From assembly GCA_022839045.1 (NCBI GenBank), contig JALHDI010000044.1:1-26145 (forward strand): a DNA stretch of 26,145 bases. The letters are read 5' to 3'. The DNA comes from Sporomusaceae bacterium. GTDB lineage: Bacteria; Bacillota_C; Negativicutes; Sporomusales_B; UBA7701. The notes below the pieces were generated by a model. That model was given only the letters and a program-made list of their open reading frames with translations, ran no database searches and was not told the origin of the DNA. Every line of letters starts with the position of its first letter. Position 1 is the first letter of the stretch. This document shows, one piece after another, positions 24,171 to 26,145 of the stretch. A program made the translations under genes and the position numbers.

Positions 24171-25226
24171 GTGAAACTGGTGGAGATCGATATCAATCTG
24201 ATCGATGAGGATACCGAGCAGCCGCGCCGGGAGTTCGACAAGACGGCGATCGAGGAGCTGGCTGAGAGCATCCGCGAGGTCGGGCTGCTGAACCCGATCA
24301 AGGTTTACAAGGCGAAGTACGGCCGCTACAAGATCGTGTTCGGCAACCGCCGCTACAAGGCGCTGAAGCTGCTCGGCTTCCGGAAGATCCCGTGCATCCT
24401 GTCGGATAATACCGACGAGCTGGATATTTATTTCGAGCAGCTGACCGAGAATATCCAGCGGCGGGATTTCACGCCGATCGAGGAGGCGGAGGGCTTCCAG
24501 AAGCTGCTCGAAGGCGAGAAGTGGCAGGTTTCGAAGAAGTACCTGGCGAGCAGGCTGGGCAAGTCGGAGAAGTATATCACCAACAAGCTCGCGCTGCTGG
24601 TGTTCGGCGCGGAGATCAGGAAGATCATCCACGGCGGGGCGGAGATCATCGCCGGCCGGCTTTCCGAGGATCAGGCTCTGGGCCTGAAGGATGTGCCGCT
24701 GGCGTACCGCGACCAGCTGGCGATGAAGGTGGCCAGGGACCAGCGGAGCGCCAGGGACGCGAAGCGGATCGCCGGCCTGTTCATGGACGAGGGATTCGAC
24801 GCGCCGACGAAGGAACGGTTCCTGAAGATGCCCTGCCTCGAGTTGGTGGCGCTGAGCGTGGACGCCGAGCGCCGCCGGGAACTGGCGAAGGCGGCTGCGG
24901 CCGAGGCTGTGCCGGTGGCGGCCGAGGCTGCGGAGGCGGCCGTCGTGCCGGCGGGCGGCGAGGATGCCGCGGAACCGGCCGGAGCCGAGGCGGCCGCGGG
25001 TATAATCGCGGCCGGGGCCGACAAGACGGCGCCGGCGGAGGTGACCGGGCTGCTGGCGGCCATCCCGGCGGTCGAGGCCCTGACGCCGGAGGCGCTGGCC
25101 GCGTTGGAGGGCGCGGAGCGGGAGCGGCTGCTGGCGGCCGTGGAGGCTTCGCTGGCGGCCCTCGAAGGCCGCGTGGCCGAGCTGACGCGGCTCAAGGCGA
25201 CGCTGGAGCGGGGACGCAAGGAATAG
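24171..25226 (+). CDS. ParB/Spo0J-like nuclease-fold protein, orphan
   Basis: 351 residues from a GTG at 24171 with GAGAGG nine bases upstream; ATGs at 24135 and 24150 have no ribosome binding site. Residues 1-75 form the ParB N-terminal domain, with GNRRYKA at 58-64 (the CTP-binding GERRxRA box) and ENIQRRDFTPIEEA at 93-106. A central helix-turn-helix follows (about 118-140, SKKYLASRLGKSEKYITNKL). Then comes a roughly 80-residue Ala/Glu/Pro-rich low-complexity linker (about 238-300) and a C-terminal coiled coil (AERERLLAAVEASLAALEGRVAELTRLK). There is no parA next to it and I see no parS-like site. It may be a DNA-binding partner of nucleoid or sporulation functions rather than the main segregation ParB. 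Confidence 0.85.
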   Translation: MKLVEIDINLIDEDTEQPRREFDKTAIEELAESIREVGLLNPIKVYKAKYGRYKIVFGNRRYKALKLLGFRKIPCILSDNTDELDIYFEQLTENIQRRDFTPIEEAEGFQKLLEGEKWQVSKKYLASRLGKSEKYITNKLALLVFGAEIRKIIHGGAEIIAGRLSEDQALGLKDVPLAYRDQLAMKVARDQRSARDAKRIAGLFMDEGFDAPTKERFLKMPCLELVALSVDAERRRELAKAAAAEAVPVAAEAAEAAVVPAGGEDAAEPAGAEAAAGIIAAGADKTAPAEVTGLLAAIPAVEALTPEALAALEGAERERLLAAVEASLAALEGRVAELTRLKATLERGRKE

Positions 25227-25233
25227 ACATGGG

Positions 25234-25265
25234 AAAAGCCGCCATGGATGCATGGCGGCTTTTTG
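25234..25265. terminator. Bidirectional terminator between the parB-like and decarboxylase genes
   Basis: AAAAGCCGCCATG (25234-25246) and CATGGCGGCTTTT (25251-25263) form a perfect 13-bp stem around GATG. The flanking A and T runs suit both converging genes. Confidence 0.92.
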
Positions 25266-25271
25266 ATTCTT

Positions 25272-26145
25272 TTAGCCGTTCGCGCTGCTGCTTTTGGCTT
25301 TTATAAAGGCTTGCACGCAGCGGTCGATGTCGGCGTCGGTCGTCCGGTAGGAGCAGACGCTGATGCGGATGACGGTTTCGCCTTGCCACTGGGCGGGGCC
25401 GCACCAGAGTTCACCGGACTGCTGGATTTTTTCGAGGGTGCTTTTCGTGAGGGTTTCGTCGCCGCAGGCGACGAGGATCTGGTTGAAGCAGACGTCGTTG
25501 AGGATGCGGAAGCCCTGTTTTTCAAGGCCGGCGGCGAAGCGCCGGGCCTTGCGGCAGAGGTCTTCGACGAGCTGGGCGGCGCCGGTGCGGCCGAGGGCGA
25601 GGAGCGAGGCCCACAGCTCGACGGCCCGCGCCCGCCGCGACATGTCGGCGGTGTAGATCATGCCGTCGCGCTGGTCGCTGTAGACGATGTAGGAGCCGGT
25701 CATGCTCATCGCCCGGACGAGGGCGTCGCGGTGGCGGCAGAGGACGATGCCGCTGTCGTAGGGGGCGTTGAGGGTTTTGTGGGCGTCGACCGACCAGGAG
25801 TCGGCGAGGTCGACGCCGGCGGTGAGGGCGCGGAGCGCCGGAGAGGCGGCCGCCCACAGCCCGAAGGCGCCGTCGACGTGGACCCAGGCGCCGGCTTCCC
25901 GGGCGCGGGGGCAGATGGCGGCGAAGGGGTCGAAGGAGCCGGTGCTGACGTTGCCGGCCTGGAGGATGAGGAGGGTGTTGTCGTCGAGGGCGGGGAGGCT
26001 GTCGGCGAGCATCCGTCCCTGGTCGTCTACGGGCACTTTGATGAGTCGGTCTTTGCCGAGGCCGAGGATGGAGAGGGCCTTGTAGACGGTGGAATGGGCG
26101 CCGGCGCCGAGGACGACGCGGATTTCGGGAGCGCCGAACAGGCCG
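25272..26145 (-). CDS. PLP-dependent decarboxylase family protein (group II, aromatic/acidic amino acid type), 5' end missing
   Basis: The C-terminal 290 residues of a gene that runs off the right edge. The first visible residues (LGAGAHSTVYKALSILGLG) are the substrate/PLP-stacking segment of group II decarboxylases. VHVDGAFGLWAA supplies the Asp that binds the pyridine nitrogen and DAHKTLNAPYDSG the PLP lysine. GSYIVYSDQRDGMIYTADMSRRARAVELWASL is the mobile-loop region of the family. These enzymes release CO2 from amino acids such as tyrosine, tryptophan, DOPA, glutamate or 2,4-diaminobutyrate. Some relatives are aldehyde-forming or desulfinating, so the substrate is not certain. The frame is intact to its stop, eight bases before a strong terminator. 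Its upstream context is outside the window. Confidence 0.85.
   Translation of the reverse strand, partial: GLFGAPEIRVVLGAGAHSTVYKALSILGLGKDRLIKVPVDDQGRMLADSLPALDDNTLLILQAGNVSTGSFDPFAAICPRAREAGAWVHVDGAFGLWAAASPALRALTAGVDLADSWSVDAHKTLNAPYDSGIVLCRHRDALVRAMSMTGSYIVYSDQRDGMIYTADMSRRARAVELWASLLALGRTGAAQLVEDLCRKARRFAAGLEKQGFRILNDVCFNQILVACGDETLTKSTLEKIQQSGELWCGPAQWQGETVIRISVCSYRTTDADIDRCVQAFIKAKSSSANG

Overview
This is a GC-rich (roughly 65% by eye) bacterial chromosomal segment with AGGAGG-type ribosome binding sites, near-consensus sigma-A promoters, one good sigma-54 promoter and a T-box riboswitch. The T-box and the gene mix (LarA-type nickel racemase, PrpR-type sigma-54 activator, YheO/DauR-type regulator, Spo0A-kinase-like histidine kinase) point to an anaerobic member of the Bacillota. 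A GC-rich Sporomusaceae or related Negativicutes/Clostridia is my best guess; this is inference, as the window has no rRNA or marker gene. I saw no tRNA, rRNA, CRISPR array, insertion sequence or phage gene.

Layout. (1) 1-4778, minus strand: a tightly packed envelope-glycan operon. In transcription order it encodes a GT-C type membrane glycosyltransferase, a GT2 polyprenyl-phosphate-type glycosyltransferase, a DUF2304 membrane protein, an SMR/EamA-like four-helix protein, a FemAB-like acyltransferase, a methyltransferase and a polysaccharide deacetylase cut by the window edge. (2) 4840-9582: a hydroxy-acid/sugar-acid module. larA-like racemase/epimerase and kdgT are transcribed leftward from a sigma-54 promoter, and a PrpR-type enhancer-binding activator is transcribed divergently. 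A 9-bp-arm palindrome lies between them where an activator site should be. (3) 9608-15159: an MFS exporter, a DUF488 protein, an orphan sensor histidine kinase, an unrecognised secreted protein and a 68-residue protein, all on the minus strand. (4) 15472-17074: a sodium:solute symporter preceded by a 33-residue single-helix microprotein. (5) 17138-22172: an Fe/Mn superoxide dismutase, then a YheO/DauR-like regulator divergent from a four-gene operon: ridA, a glutamate/aspartate-type symporter, a D-cysteine desulfhydrase-like protein and an Asp/Glu racemase. (6) 22237-24029: a tyrosine phenol-lyase/tryptophanase family enzyme behind a consensus promoter and a T-box leader whose specifier reads UAC (Tyr). 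(7) 24171-26145: an orphan ParB-like protein and a partial PLP-dependent decarboxylase.

How the parts fit. The larA-kdgT-activator set looks like a self-contained uptake and stereo-inversion system for a 2-hydroxy acid or sugar acid. The ridA operon looks like a D-amino-acid use system: acidic amino acid uptake, racemisation, and a PLP enzyme whose usual aminoacrylate product RidA detoxifies. Unexpectedly, the PLP enzyme has lost about 30 residues including the catalytic lysine. The most striking signal is the tyrosine T-box in front of a nominally tyrosine-degrading lyase, which suggests that the enzyme makes tyrosine or a related product when charged tRNA-Tyr runs low.

Family calls come from reading translated motifs without database searches. 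Start codons were chosen from ribosome binding sites and promoters.
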